Positions 1 through 7,236 are shown, counted from the first letter of the stretch. The stretch: DNA of 8,030 bases from Lachnospiraceae bacterium UBA4292 (GCA_002395865.1 DGVE01000180.1:1-8030), one strand, 5' to 3'. The notes: generated by a model not told the origin, from the letters alone. Made by a program: numbers and translations.

Positions 1-918
1 TATATCGGCGGCAACGACTCCATGGATACGGTGGTGAAGCTTTCCGCATACTTTAAGGAGAAGGGCAAACCATACCGTGTGATGGGCGTGCCGAAGACGA
101 TAGACAACGACCTTCCGATCACCGACCACACACCCGGCTTCGGTTCTGCAGCGAAATATGTCTGCACCACTGTTCAGGAGATCATAAGGGACAGCTCGGT
201 ATACAGTATCGACAGTGTTACCGTCATAGAGATCATGGGAAGGCACGCGGGATGGCTCACGGCCAGCACCTGCATCCTCCACACCATAGGTCAGGAGGCA
301 CCCCATCTCATCTATCTCCCCGAGGCGGGAGTCACAGTGGAGCAGATACTCGAGGACGTAAAGCGCGAGAGGGCAAAGCATCAGGCAGTCATCATAGCGG
401 TTTCGGAGGGCATAGATGTCAGCGATCTCGCGGAGAGCGCGGGAGTGTCCACCGCAGGCGTGGACGCGTTCGGACACAAGTTCCAGAACGGCGTGGGTAA
501 GGTGCTTGAGAGGATAATCGCCCAGGAGTTCGGCTGCAAGGTGCGCTCCATCGAGCTAAACGTCATGCAGCGCTGCTCGAGCCATATCTGCTCGAAGACG
601 GATATCGACGAGGCCGAGGAGATAGGTGCGGCAGGACTTGAGGCCGCTCTCGCGGGCAATACCGGCAAGATGATGTATTTCAAGCGCATTTCAAATCAGC
701 CGTATCTCATGAGGATAGAGATGGTCGATGCGACCGAGTGCGCAAATATAGAGAAGAAGTTTCCTCACGAGTGGATAAACAGCGCGAAGAACAATGTGAC
801 CGATGAGGCTGTGGCTTATTTCATGCCTCTCATCCAGGGCGATATCAAGCTCATCACAAGAAACGGACTGCCGCTGCATTTCAACAGATCCACATTCGGA
901 GTATTCAACTCACTGTAG
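1..918 (+). CDS. pfp: 6-phosphofructokinase, probably pyrophosphate-dependent (5' end missing)
   Basis: This is the C-terminal 305 residues of a phosphofructokinase that phosphorylates fructose 6-phosphate to fructose 1,6-bisphosphate in the cytoplasm. The frame is open from base 1, so the ATG at 22 is internal (the Met of GGNDSMDT). Visible motifs are GGND at residues 3-6, PKTIDND at 31-37 with the catalytic Asp at about 35, and MGRHAGW from 79, which matches the substrate-binding MGR of the family. ATP-dependent enzymes such as E. coli PfkA carry Gly where this protein has Asp6 and Lys32. An Asp/Lys pair at these places is the known mark of PPi-using enzymes, which would make the step reversible. 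Asn5 replaces the usual Mg-binding Asp and is worth noting. About 100 N-terminal residues lie outside the window. The gene is followed after 8 bases by a PfkB kinase in the same direction. Family membership is certain; donor choice is inferred. Confidence 0.93.
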   Translation, partial: YIGGNDSMDTVVKLSAYFKEKGKPYRVMGVPKTIDNDLPITDHTPGFGSAAKYVCTTVQEIIRDSSVYSIDSVTVIEIMGRHAGWLTASTCILHTIGQEAPHLIYLPEAGVTVEQILEDVKRERAKHQAVIIAVSEGIDVSDLAESAGVSTAGVDAFGHKFQNGVGKVLERIIAQEFGCKVRSIELNVMQRCSSHICSKTDIDEAEEIGAAGLEAALAGNTGKMMYFKRISNQPYLMRIEMVDATECANIEKKFPHEWINSAKNNVTDEAVAYFMPLIQGDIKLITRNGLPLHFNRSTFGVFNSL

Positions 919-922
919 GAGG
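917..922 (+). promoter_or_regulatory. Shine-Dalgarno AGGAGG overlapping the phosphofructokinase stop codon
   Basis: A perfect AGGAGG lies four bases before the ATG at 927 and shares its first two bases with the TAG stop of the upstream gene. It fixes the start of the PfkB kinase. The overlap suggests that ribosomes finishing the phosphofructokinase help start the kinase (translational coupling), which is inference. Confidence 0.8.
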
Positions 923-926
923 AATC

Positions 927-1976
927 ATGGATAAGTTTATAACCATAGGCGAGATAATGCTCCGCCTTACGCCCCCCAACTACGCGAAGATACGCATGAG
1001 CACGGATTTCGAGGCCAGCTACGGCGGAAGCGAGGCAAATATCGCTCTGGCGCTGGCCAATCTCGGCGTGGACAGCACGTTTTTTACCGTAGTTCCGAAC
1101 AATTCTCTGGGAAAGAGCGCCGTAAGGATGCTCAGAGGCAACGATGTGCACTGTTCTCCGGTCATCTACTCCACACCGGAGGAGACGCCCACGCACAGGC
1201 TCGGCACATATTATCTGGAGACCGGCTTCGGTATAAGGGCAAGCAAGGTCATCTACGACAGAAAGCACAGTGCCATAACCGAGTACGATTTTTCGAAGGT
1301 CGATCTTAAGAAGCTGCTCTCGGGGTACACATGGCTGCATATGAGCGGTATCACACCGGCTCTGTGTCCAAGCTGCGCGGATCTGACCCTGGAGGCTTTA
1401 AAGACCGCGAAGGAGCTCGGACTCACTGTAAGCTTTGACGGGAACTTCCGCTCGAAGCTCTGGAGCTGGGAGGAGGCAAGGGATTTCTGCACGAAGTGCC
1501 TTCCGTATGTTGATGTGCTTCTGGGCATAGAGCCTTATCACCTCTGGGCAGATCCTGCGGATCACGCGAAGGGTGATGTAAAGGACGGAGTGCCCATGCA
1601 GCCCAGCTATGAGCAGCAGGACGAGATCAATAACGCATTCGTGAGCGCGTACCCGAACATCAAATGTATTGCCAGACATGTCAGATATGCGCACAGCGGA
1701 AGCGAGAACAGTCTGAAGGCTTTTCTGTGGTACGAGAACCATACATTTGAGAGCAAGCTGTTCACATTTACGATACTGGACAGGGTCGGCGGAGGAGACG
1801 CCTTCGCGAGCGGCCTCATCTACGCGATGATGCACGGCTTCAAGCCCATGGACATGGTGAATTTTGCGGTTGCTTCAAGCGCCATAAAGCATACCATAAG
1901 GGGTGACGCGAATTTAACCGACGACGTGAGCGCGATCAAAAACCTTATGAATATGAATTACGATATAAAGAGATAG
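927..1976 (+). CDS. PfkB-family sugar kinase, 2-keto-3-deoxygluconate kinase-like
   Basis: This is a 349-residue cytoplasmic ribokinase-fold kinase. The N-terminal PfkB signature GGSEAN is at residues 33-38, and the C-terminal signature GGGDAF is at 288-293 with the catalytic base Asp291. The stretch around 96-116 (YYLETG...RASKVIYDRKHSA) and FDGNFRSKLW near 170 resemble 2-keto-3-deoxygluconate (KDG) kinases, which make KDG 6-phosphate for the Entner-Doudoroff or uronate route. The insert of about 195-225 is also seen in clostridial members of this group. The ATG is supported by a perfect AGGAGG four bases upstream. The gene sits 8 bases after the phosphofructokinase and 26 bases before a nucleotide-sugar dehydratase, so it is probably co-transcribed with both. 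No KDG-6-P aldolase or uronate gene is in view, so the exact substrate remains open; fructose or another ketose is possible. Confidence 0.88.
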   Translation: MDKFITIGEIMLRLTPPNYAKIRMSTDFEASYGGSEANIALALANLGVDSTFFTVVPNNSLGKSAVRMLRGNDVHCSPVIYSTPEETPTHRLGTYYLETGFGIRASKVIYDRKHSAITEYDFSKVDLKKLLSGYTWLHMSGITPALCPSCADLTLEALKTAKELGLTVSFDGNFRSKLWSWEEARDFCTKCLPYVDVLLGIEPYHLWADPADHAKGDVKDGVPMQPSYEQQDEINNAFVSAYPNIKCIARHVRYAHSGSENSLKAFLWYENHTFESKLFTFTILDRVGGGDAFASGLIYAMMHGFKPMDMVNFAVASSAIKHTIRGDANLTDDVSAIKNLMNMNYDIKR

Positions 1977-2002
1977 AATAAGACGGAAAGACAGGAATTG
2001 GG

Positions 2003-3868
2003 ATGGATAACAGCAGGATACGCAAGCGCAATTATCTTGTAAAGCAGATACTTCTGGTCATATTCGACCTTATTTTTTCAAATCTTGCCTACGCGATAGC
2101 GCTCTGGGTGAGATTCGATTTTTCGATGGAGAAGATCAGCGGTGCATACCTCGGGTCATGGCTCAGGATAACACCGATCTATTTTGTTGTAGTATTTGTG
2201 GTGTTCTACCTGTGCAGGCTGTATCACAGCATATGGGCGGCAGCCGGTGTCAATGAGGTCGCGAAGATCGTATTTGCATCCACGGTATGCGCGGTATGCT
2301 ATGTGATCATAGCCGCGGTGATGGGACTGAGTATTCCCAGATCTGTATTCTTCATAGGCTACATTCTTCAGACAGGGTTCGTCGGATTTGTCAGGTTCAT
2401 ACCCAGGATACTTAGGATGCTTCAGTCGAGAAGGATCACAAGAGCCGAAAGGGACAGGTCACAAAATGTCATGATCATAGGCGCCGGAAGTGCCGGACAG
2501 CTCATCATCAGAGAGTACAAGAACTCCAATGAGCTCGATGAGAGAGTGGCCTGCGTGATAGACGACGATCCGGTGAAGGCAGGAAGATTCGTCGAGGGCG
2601 TTCCGATAGTCGGCGACCGCACAGCCATCATGGAGGCGGTCGTAAAATATGACATAAAGAAGATAGTCGTTGCCATACCCACAGCCACCAAGGAGCAGAG
2701 GAAGGATATCCTTGCGATCTGCCAGAACACGGGCTGCGAGCTGAGGATACTCCCCGGACTCTACCAGTTCGTGACGGGTGAGATAAAGCTCGAGGCTCTG
2801 AGAAAGGTAGAGATCGCAGACCTCTTAGGCCGCGATGTGATAAAGGTCGATATCGACAGCATCATGGGCTATGTGAAGAACAGAGTCGTAATGGTAACGG
2901 GCGGAGGCGGAAGCATAGGAAGCGAGCTCTGCCGTCAGATAGCGTCACACCAGCCGAAGCAGCTCATAATATTCGATATCTACGAGAACAATGCGTACGA
3001 TATACAGCAGGAGCTCAGGAGAAAATACCCCGGTATGAATCTGGTGACTCTCATAGGCTCAGTGCGCGACGCGGTAAGACTGAATGAGATATTTAACGAT
3101 TATCATCCGGAGATAGTTTACCACGCGGCGGCTCACAAGCATGTTCCCCTCATGGAGGACAGCCCGAACGAGGCTATCAAGAACAATGTTCAGGGTACGC
3201 TGAATACGGCTAAGGCTGCCATAGCTGCAGGAACGAAGAGATTCGTGCTCATCAGTACAGATAAGGCAGTCAACCCGACGAATATCATGGGCGCAAGCAA
3301 GAGAATGTGCGAGATGGTGATCCAGTCGTTAAACGGCACCAGCCCCACAGAGTTCGTGGCAGTCCGCTTCGGTAACGTGCTCGGCAGCAACGGAAGTGTC
3401 ATCCCTCTTTTCAAGAAGCAGATAGCAGAAGGCGGTCCTGTCACGGTCACACACCCCGATATCATCAGATATTTCATGACGATAGAGGAAGCGGTAAGCC
3501 TGGTGCTTCAGGCAGGCGCCTACGCAAAGGGCGGCGAGATATTCGTGCTCGACATGGGTTCACCCGTGAAGATCGACGACCTCGCAAGGAACCTGATCAG
3601 GCTCTCGGGATATACCCCCGATGTGAATATGAAGATCGTCTATTCAGGCCTTCGCCCCGGAGAGAAGCTGTATGAGGAGCTTCTCATGAGCGAGGAGGGC
3701 ATGAAGGAGACGAAGAACAGCAGGATATTCATCGGCAAGCCCATCGATTTCGACGAGAAGGCGTTTCTTGCGAGCCTCCCCGAGCTTTTCGAGGCCGCGC
3801 ACAAAAACACGCCCGACATATTCGACAGGGTGGCTTCCATCGTGACCACGTATCACAGGAAGGCCTGA
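2003..3868 (+). CDS. Membrane nucleotide-sugar 4,6-dehydratase/epimerase, CapD/PglF/WbpM family
   Basis: This 621-residue protein has the full layout of the long CapD/PglF/WbpM family. Four membrane helices lie at about 12-37, 55-72, 87-108 and 115-135. A first Rossmann domain follows with GAGSAG at 160-165, and then the catalytic short-chain dehydrogenase domain with TGGGGSIGSE at 299-308 for NAD(P) binding. Other family marks are HKHVPLMEDSP (378-388), STDKAVNPTNIMGASK (418-433), RFGNVLGSNGSV (455-466) and LRPGEKLYEELL (550-561). The usual YxxxK is MxxxK here (Met429, Lys433), as in the WbpM/PglF branch. Characterised relatives convert UDP-GlcNAc to the 4-keto-6-deoxy sugar at the inner membrane face, the first step toward deoxy-amino sugars for capsule, O-antigen or protein glycans. 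The start has an AGGAA site six bases upstream. The following gene encodes a GT-C-like membrane protein, which fits a surface glycan role. The precise substrate is inferred. Confidence 0.93.
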   Translation: MDNSRIRKRNYLVKQILLVIFDLIFSNLAYAIALWVRFDFSMEKISGAYLGSWLRITPIYFVVVFVVFYLCRLYHSIWAAAGVNEVAKIVFASTVCAVCYVIIAAVMGLSIPRSVFFIGYILQTGFVGFVRFIPRILRMLQSRRITRAERDRSQNVMIIGAGSAGQLIIREYKNSNELDERVACVIDDDPVKAGRFVEGVPIVGDRTAIMEAVVKYDIKKIVVAIPTATKEQRKDILAICQNTGCELRILPGLYQFVTGEIKLEALRKVEIADLLGRDVIKVDIDSIMGYVKNRVVMVTGGGGSIGSELCRQIASHQPKQLIIFDIYENNAYDIQQELRRKYPGMNLVTLIGSVRDAVRLNEIFNDYHPEIVYHAAAHKHVPLMEDSPNEAIKNNVQGTLNTAKAAIAAGTKRFVLISTDKAVNPTNIMGASKRMCEMVIQSLNGTSPTEFVAVRFGNVLGSNGSVIPLFKKQIAEGGPVTVTHPDIIRYFMTIEEAVSLVLQAGAYAKGGEIFVLDMGSPVKIDDLARNLIRLSGYTPDVNMKIVYSGLRPGEKLYEELLMSEEGMKETKNSRIFIGKPIDFDEKAFLASLPELFEAAHKNTPDIFDRVASIVTTYHRKA

Positions 3869-3878
3869 ATTACAATCT

Positions 3879-3882
3879 GGAG
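3879..3882 (+). promoter_or_regulatory. Distant Shine-Dalgarno GGAG for the 770-residue membrane protein
   Basis: GGAG is the best site before the ATG at 3895, but it is 12 bases away, longer than for the other genes here. An in-frame TAA at 3892-3894 directly precedes the ATG, so translation cannot start upstream. The first residues already form a membrane helix, so a much later start is unlikely. Initiation may be weaker than for the neighbours. Confidence 0.5.
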
Positions 3883-3894
3883 CAACTGATATAA

Positions 3895-6207
3895 ATGGGT
3901 GTTAATATCTGGATCATCGCTGCGCCGCTTGTATGCGCGCTCGCGGTGTTTTTGATACAAATAAAGAGAGGGACATGCCTGAGGGCCGACAGGCTCTTTA
4001 GAGGCGTGGAAAACGACAGAAAATACCTGTGCCTTCGCACGGGCTTTTTCGCGTGTGCTCTCGTTGTTTATCTGAGCGCCCTTGAACTCGCCGCCTCCTT
4101 CTACAGTGGAACCGGACACAGGATACCGGCCGCGGCTGCGTTTACCGTGAGTATTCTCTGCGGGGCAGCTCTCGCCGTCAGGTTCAATATGCGGGAGGGG
4201 GGGACAAGACGCCTCCTTACAGGGCTTGGCCGCGCTGCGCTCGTCATCATCCTGCTCGAGACAGTGGTATTCAACGCAAAGAGCGCCGGCAGCGATATGA
4301 GCGAGCTTGCGGATCTTTCAAAGGCCGTGTTTGACACCGAGACAGCTCACTTTAATAATGAAGGTCAGATAGTCATAGATAAAAACTCCGAGGTGGAGCT
4401 CTTTGACGTGCCGGAGGGTACAGGCGCAGTAGTTGTGAACCTTATCCGTGAGGACGGAAAGGGTAATTTCCACGTTGTCCTCAAGATGAAGGACAACAAT
4501 TTTTCGGAGAAATACATAGATGTGGGTGATACCTACTGGGGAGGTTGCCATCCGGCGGGCTTCACCATAGAACCCTACGGCGAGGTGAAGAGCCTCTGTC
4601 TCAAGTTATACGAGCTGAGAAGCGAGCCGGTGATCATCTCATCGGTGGAATACAGGGGAGCGCTAGCGTACTCATTTTCAGGACTTCGCTTCTTCGGGCT
4701 CCTTCTGATAACCGGTCTGGTCATATTTATAAAGGCCTTCGGCATAGCGAATAAGACATATGATGCGGGAAGGCTCTCACACAGGGCGGCGCTTCTTATA
4801 GTGTGCACTATCTGCGTCATGAGTGTGTTGCCGCACTTAAAGCAGGAGTACAATTTTATCGATTATCCTCTGGAGGGGGGAGGCTGGGGCAAAAACCCGT
4901 ATGTGCAGACATACGACGCCTTTATGAACGGAAGGACGTGGCTGGACCTTCCGGTTGATGAAAACCTTGAGAAGCTCGATAACCCCTACGATCCCTCCGC
5001 AAGAAACGAGGCGGGAGTTTCGTCGAGGTTCGACAGGGCATATTACAACGGCAAATACTATTCGTATTTCGGTGTGGCGCCCGTGATACTCATCATGTAT
5101 CCCTGCGGCGCTCTGTTTTCAAAGCTTCCTGACAACGATCTTATGGTATTCGTTTTCTGTTTTCAGGCGGTGATCTTTCTCTGTCTGGCGCTTTGTGAGA
5201 TCATAAAGACCTATGTGAAGAAGCCGAACCTGCTGCTGTATCTTCTGATGTATCCGTGCGCGACCTTTATGTGCGGAGTCTATTTCTGCCTGCAGTACGC
5301 GGACCAGTATAATGTTGCAGTTTCGTGCGGAATGTGCTATCTTTATATGACCCTGTTCTTCGGTTTTAAGGCGGTCAACTCGAAGGAGGGCTGGAAGCAG
5401 AACATATGCCTCCTGTTTTCGGGTATAGGGCTTGCGTTCTCGATATGCGCGCGTCCCACGGTCGCGCTGTGCGCGCTCATACTGGCTCCGGCCTTTCTGG
5501 GCTTTATATTCGACAAGAGCAAGAGACCGATAAGAAAGATACTCCAGGCGGGGTATTTCCTTGTACCTGTGTTCTTCGGCATCGCTCTGGTACTCATATA
5601 CAACCATGCGCGTTTCGGCTCATTCTTCGATTTCGGCGCGGCTCATCAGATGACGGTGAGCGATATCCATGCAAATCATCTGAGACTGTCGGGAATACCG
5701 GGTGCGATATGGCACTATTTCCTGCAGATGCCTGTGCAGCGCGCAGCGTTTCCCTTCGTCATGATGGGGCAGTATTCCATGGCGAATTACACGATGTATG
5801 TGTACAACGACAAGAACGTGGGACTTCTGTGGCTGCCTGTGATCACGGCATCGTTCGTACTTCTGAAGAAGAGCTTAAGCCGCAGAACATGCGGGAAGAA
5901 CGGCAGCAGTATCATACTTCAGAGAGCCTTTTTTATACAGGCTGTAGTGATGGGTCTTCTGATCGCCTGGATGGATTTCTGTGTGGCAGGCGTAAACTGC
6001 AGATATCTCTTTGATATCATTCCGCTGTTTATAGTGATAAGCACGTGCACGGTCTTAAGGACCACTGCAAGGTCTGCCAGAACAGGTTACAAGGTAGTCA
6101 CGGGTACCGTGATAGCCACGATGCTTCTTATATTCGCTCTCAGTATCGTCAATATGCAGCCCTTCTACTATGAACTGCTTGAGGATCTTTTGGTTTTCTG
6201 GAGATAG
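3895..6207 (+). CDS. Large polytopic membrane protein, GT-C glycosyltransferase-like, with a soluble insert
   Basis: This 770-residue integral membrane protein has about 16 predicted helices. Four are N-terminal (about 4-23, 49-69, 77-96, 107-126). A soluble insert of about 130 residues follows (130-260, alternating polar and beta-prone). Next come two helices, and then a long outer-type loop (315-393) rich in Asp, Asn and Tyr with NPYDPSAR (363-370) and AYYNGKYYSYFG (382-393). Further helices lie between about 394 and 754, interrupted by a loop at 570-640 that begins HARFGSFFDFG. NCRYLFDIIP at 701-710 resembles the Arg-Tyr/Pro motif near the C-terminal helices of many lipid-phosphate-sugar-using GT-C enzymes. 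I therefore infer transfer of a sugar from a polyprenyl-phosphate donor outside the membrane, but no classical DxD catalytic pair can be fixed. Placement after a nucleotide-sugar dehydratase supports a surface glycan role. A transporter or polymerase is the main alternative. Confidence 0.6.
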   Translation: MGVNIWIIAAPLVCALAVFLIQIKRGTCLRADRLFRGVENDRKYLCLRTGFFACALVVYLSALELAASFYSGTGHRIPAAAAFTVSILCGAALAVRFNMREGGTRRLLTGLGRAALVIILLETVVFNAKSAGSDMSELADLSKAVFDTETAHFNNEGQIVIDKNSEVELFDVPEGTGAVVVNLIREDGKGNFHVVLKMKDNNFSEKYIDVGDTYWGGCHPAGFTIEPYGEVKSLCLKLYELRSEPVIISSVEYRGALAYSFSGLRFFGLLLITGLVIFIKAFGIANKTYDAGRLSHRAALLIVCTICVMSVLPHLKQEYNFIDYPLEGGGWGKNPYVQTYDAFMNGRTWLDLPVDENLEKLDNPYDPSARNEAGVSSRFDRAYYNGKYYSYFGVAPVILIMYPCGALFSKLPDNDLMVFVFCFQAVIFLCLALCEIIKTYVKKPNLLLYLLMYPCATFMCGVYFCLQYADQYNVAVSCGMCYLYMTLFFGFKAVNSKEGWKQNICLLFSGIGLAFSICARPTVALCALILAPAFLGFIFDKSKRPIRKILQAGYFLVPVFFGIALVLIYNHARFGSFFDFGAAHQMTVSDIHANHLRLSGIPGAIWHYFLQMPVQRAAFPFVMMGQYSMANYTMYVYNDKNVGLLWLPVITASFVLLKKSLSRRTCGKNGSSIILQRAFFIQAVVMGLLIAWMDFCVAGVNCRYLFDIIPLFIVISTCTVLRTTARSARTGYKVVTGTVIATMLLIFALSIVNMQPFYYELLEDLLVFWR

Positions 6208-6215
6208 AATTATCC

Positions 6216-6220
6216 GGAGG
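6216..6220 (+). promoter_or_regulatory. Shine-Dalgarno GGAGG for the DUF1836 gene
   Basis: GGAGG lies seven bases before the ATG at 6228. A TGA in the same frame at 6225-6227 immediately precedes that ATG, so it is the first possible start codon in this frame. The site begins only nine bases after the stop of the membrane protein gene. Confidence 0.75.
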
Positions 6221-6227
6221 TGTGTGA

Positions 6228-6869
6228 ATGAAGGATGACAGAACTCTTATAAAGGAACTGATAAAAAAAATAGACAGCCTCGATTATGTCAGCACGGACA
6301 GTATCCCCGACATCGAGCTGTATATGGATCAGGTCACACGCTTCATGGAGGAGCACCTCGAGCATTGCAAGAGGTATGAGGATGACAAGATACTCACGAA
6401 GACCATGATCAATAACTATTCGAAGAATGATCTTCTCCCTCCCTCGAACAAGAAGAAGTATTCGCGCGACCACGTTATCATGCTCACGCTTATATACTAT
6501 TACAAGTATATGCTTTCGATCGGGGATATAAAGACGGCGCTAAGTCCCTTAAGCGAAAAGTATTTCGAGAAGAAGAGCGGGACTACGCTTAAGGAAATAT
6601 ATGACAGGGTGTGCAAGCTCTGCCTGGACAGGGAGCATGACTATGTGAAGGATATTCTCGGAAAGTTCAATGCGGCCACAGAGGAGTTCTCAAAGGACAG
6701 CTCCGGGGACGAGGAGGAGGACGCGTATCTGCGCCGCTTCGGCTTCCTTTGTATGCTGGGCTTTGATGTCTACATAAAGAAGGTCATAATGGAGGCCATA
6801 ATAGACGAGATGAGGGCCGACGAAGAGGCGCGCGAAGCGCGCCTGAACGGGAAGAAGGATAAGAAATAG
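6228..6869 (+). CDS. DUF1836 protein, MerR-like winged-helix regulator
   Basis: This 213-residue soluble protein is recognised by the DUF1836 core at about residues 55-102: LTKTMINNYSKNDLLPP, then KKKYSRDHVIMLTLI and a segment ending in LSIGDIK. That pattern (a Thr/Ile-Asn-Asn-Tyr recognition region, a Leu-Pro-Pro turn, a Lys/Tyr/Ser/Arg stretch) is like the DNA-binding helices of MerR proteins, so a DNA-binding regulatory role is likely; the target is unknown. The N-terminal 50 residues are mostly helical. The C-terminal half (110-213) holds an acidic patch around SSGDEEEDAY and a very charged tail ending in lysines. No metal- or ligand-binding motif is obvious. It is the last gene of the + strand run, 20 bases after the membrane protein, and could act on that operon, which is inference. 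It ends one base from the stop codon of yerC on the other strand. Confidence 0.85.
   Translation: MKDDRTLIKELIKKIDSLDYVSTDSIPDIELYMDQVTRFMEEHLEHCKRYEDDKILTKTMINNYSKNDLLPPSNKKKYSRDHVIMLTLIYYYKYMLSIGDIKTALSPLSEKYFEKKSGTTLKEIYDRVCKLCLDREHDYVKDILGKFNAATEEFSKDSSGDEEEDAYLRRFGFLCMLGFDVYIKKVIMEAIIDEMRADEEAREARLNGKKDKK
6826..6844. repeat. Perfect GC-rich inverted repeat near the 3' end of the DUF1836 gene
   Basis: AGGCGCGC and GCGCGCCT form an 8-bp perfect stem around a GAA loop, giving a very stable hairpin on either strand. It lies inside the coding sequence, where it encodes an Ala-Arg-Glu-Ala-Arg type repeat, 23 bases before the stop codon. It is also 26 bases beyond the end of yerC on the opposite strand. 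No T-run follows on either strand, so it is not a standard intrinsic terminator. It could slow polymerase or protect mRNA 3' ends where the two genes meet, or be a chance result of the Ala/Arg codons. Confidence 0.6.
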
Positions 6870-6870
6870 G

Positions 6871-7164
6871 TCAGGACTTCTCCTCAAGCCTTTTAAAGGT
6901 GAGGTCGTAGCCGTCATTGCCGAAGTTTAAGCTTCTGTTGACTCTGCTGATGGTGGCGGTAGATGCCCCTGTGGCCTCGGAGATCTCGAGATAGGTCTTT
7001 TTCTCGCGAAGCATTCTGGCTACCGCGTATCTCTGCGCGATGGCGAGGAGTTCATTGACGGTGCATATGTCCTCGAAGAAGGCATAGCCCTCGTCGGTGG
7101 TTTTAAGAGTAAGTACTGCGTTTAGGAAGTCGTCGACTTCGGGTACATGTATCTTGCTGTTCAT
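6871..7164 (-). CDS. yerC: YerC/YecD-family TrpR-like DNA-binding protein
   Basis: This is a 97-residue all-helical protein of the TrpR superfamily YerC/YecD group, whose members are about 95-105 residues, so it is complete. The N-terminal helices include FLNAVLTLKT and EGYAFFEDICTVNELLAIAQRYAVARML, typical of the family. A helix-turn-helix follows at about 55-79 (TYLEISEATGASTATISRVNRSL), with the family's ATISRVNR recognition helix. It probably binds DNA as a dimer; the ligand and operator are not established for this family. The ATG at 7164 has a strong G-rich site five bases upstream (AGGGGGG at 7176-7170). The gene is divergent from a PcrA/UvrD helicase gene, and as I recall yerC and pcrA are also near each other in Bacillus subtilis. 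A palindrome in the shared intergenic region could be its own operator, which is inference. Confidence 0.93.
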   Translation of the reverse strand: MNSKIHVPEVDDFLNAVLTLKTTDEGYAFFEDICTVNELLAIAQRYAVARMLREKKTYLEISEATGASTATISRVNRSLNFGNDGYDLTFKRLEEKS

Positions 7165-7169
7165 TTTGT

Positions 7170-7176
7170 CCCCCCT
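7170..7176 (-). promoter_or_regulatory. G-rich Shine-Dalgarno of yerC
   Basis: Read on the - strand this is AGGGGGG, ending five bases before the yerC ATG. It departs from AGGAGG by one base but can pair with the anti-Shine-Dalgarno through GG-U and G-C contacts. It supports the chosen start. Confidence 0.6.
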
Positions 7177-7207
7177 GAACTAATGATAGTGTAAATCGCT
7201 TTCATAC

Positions 7208-7236
7208 TTTAAAATTTTACTTTACTGAATTATAAC
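7208..7236 (+). promoter_or_regulatory. Candidate sigma-A promoter for the PcrA/UvrD helicase gene
   Basis: A -35 box TTTAAA at 7208-7213 (four of six matches to TTGACA) is followed after exactly 17 bases by the -10 box TATAAC at 7231-7236 (five of six). Transcription would start near 7243, giving a leader of about 42 bases before the ATG at 7285. The -10 overlaps the -10 of the opposing yerC promoter and abuts a palindrome. Predicted from sequence only. Confidence 0.5.

Noticed and set aside
816..1340. A 174-codon - strand open frame spanning the phosphofructokinase-kinase junction
   Set aside because: It is antisense to two well-supported genes, shows no family motif, and fits the spurious open frames expected in purine-biased, GC-rich coding DNA.
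5119..5607. A 162-codon - strand open frame opposite the membrane protein gene
   Set aside because: The composition is charged and low in complexity, as expected from antisense of hydrophobic codons; no start signal or known domain.
5406..6014. A 202-codon + strand open frame inside the 770-residue membrane protein gene
   Set aside because: It lies entirely within the larger gene in another frame, is Arg/Cys-rich with no recognisable domain, and has no good ribosome site.
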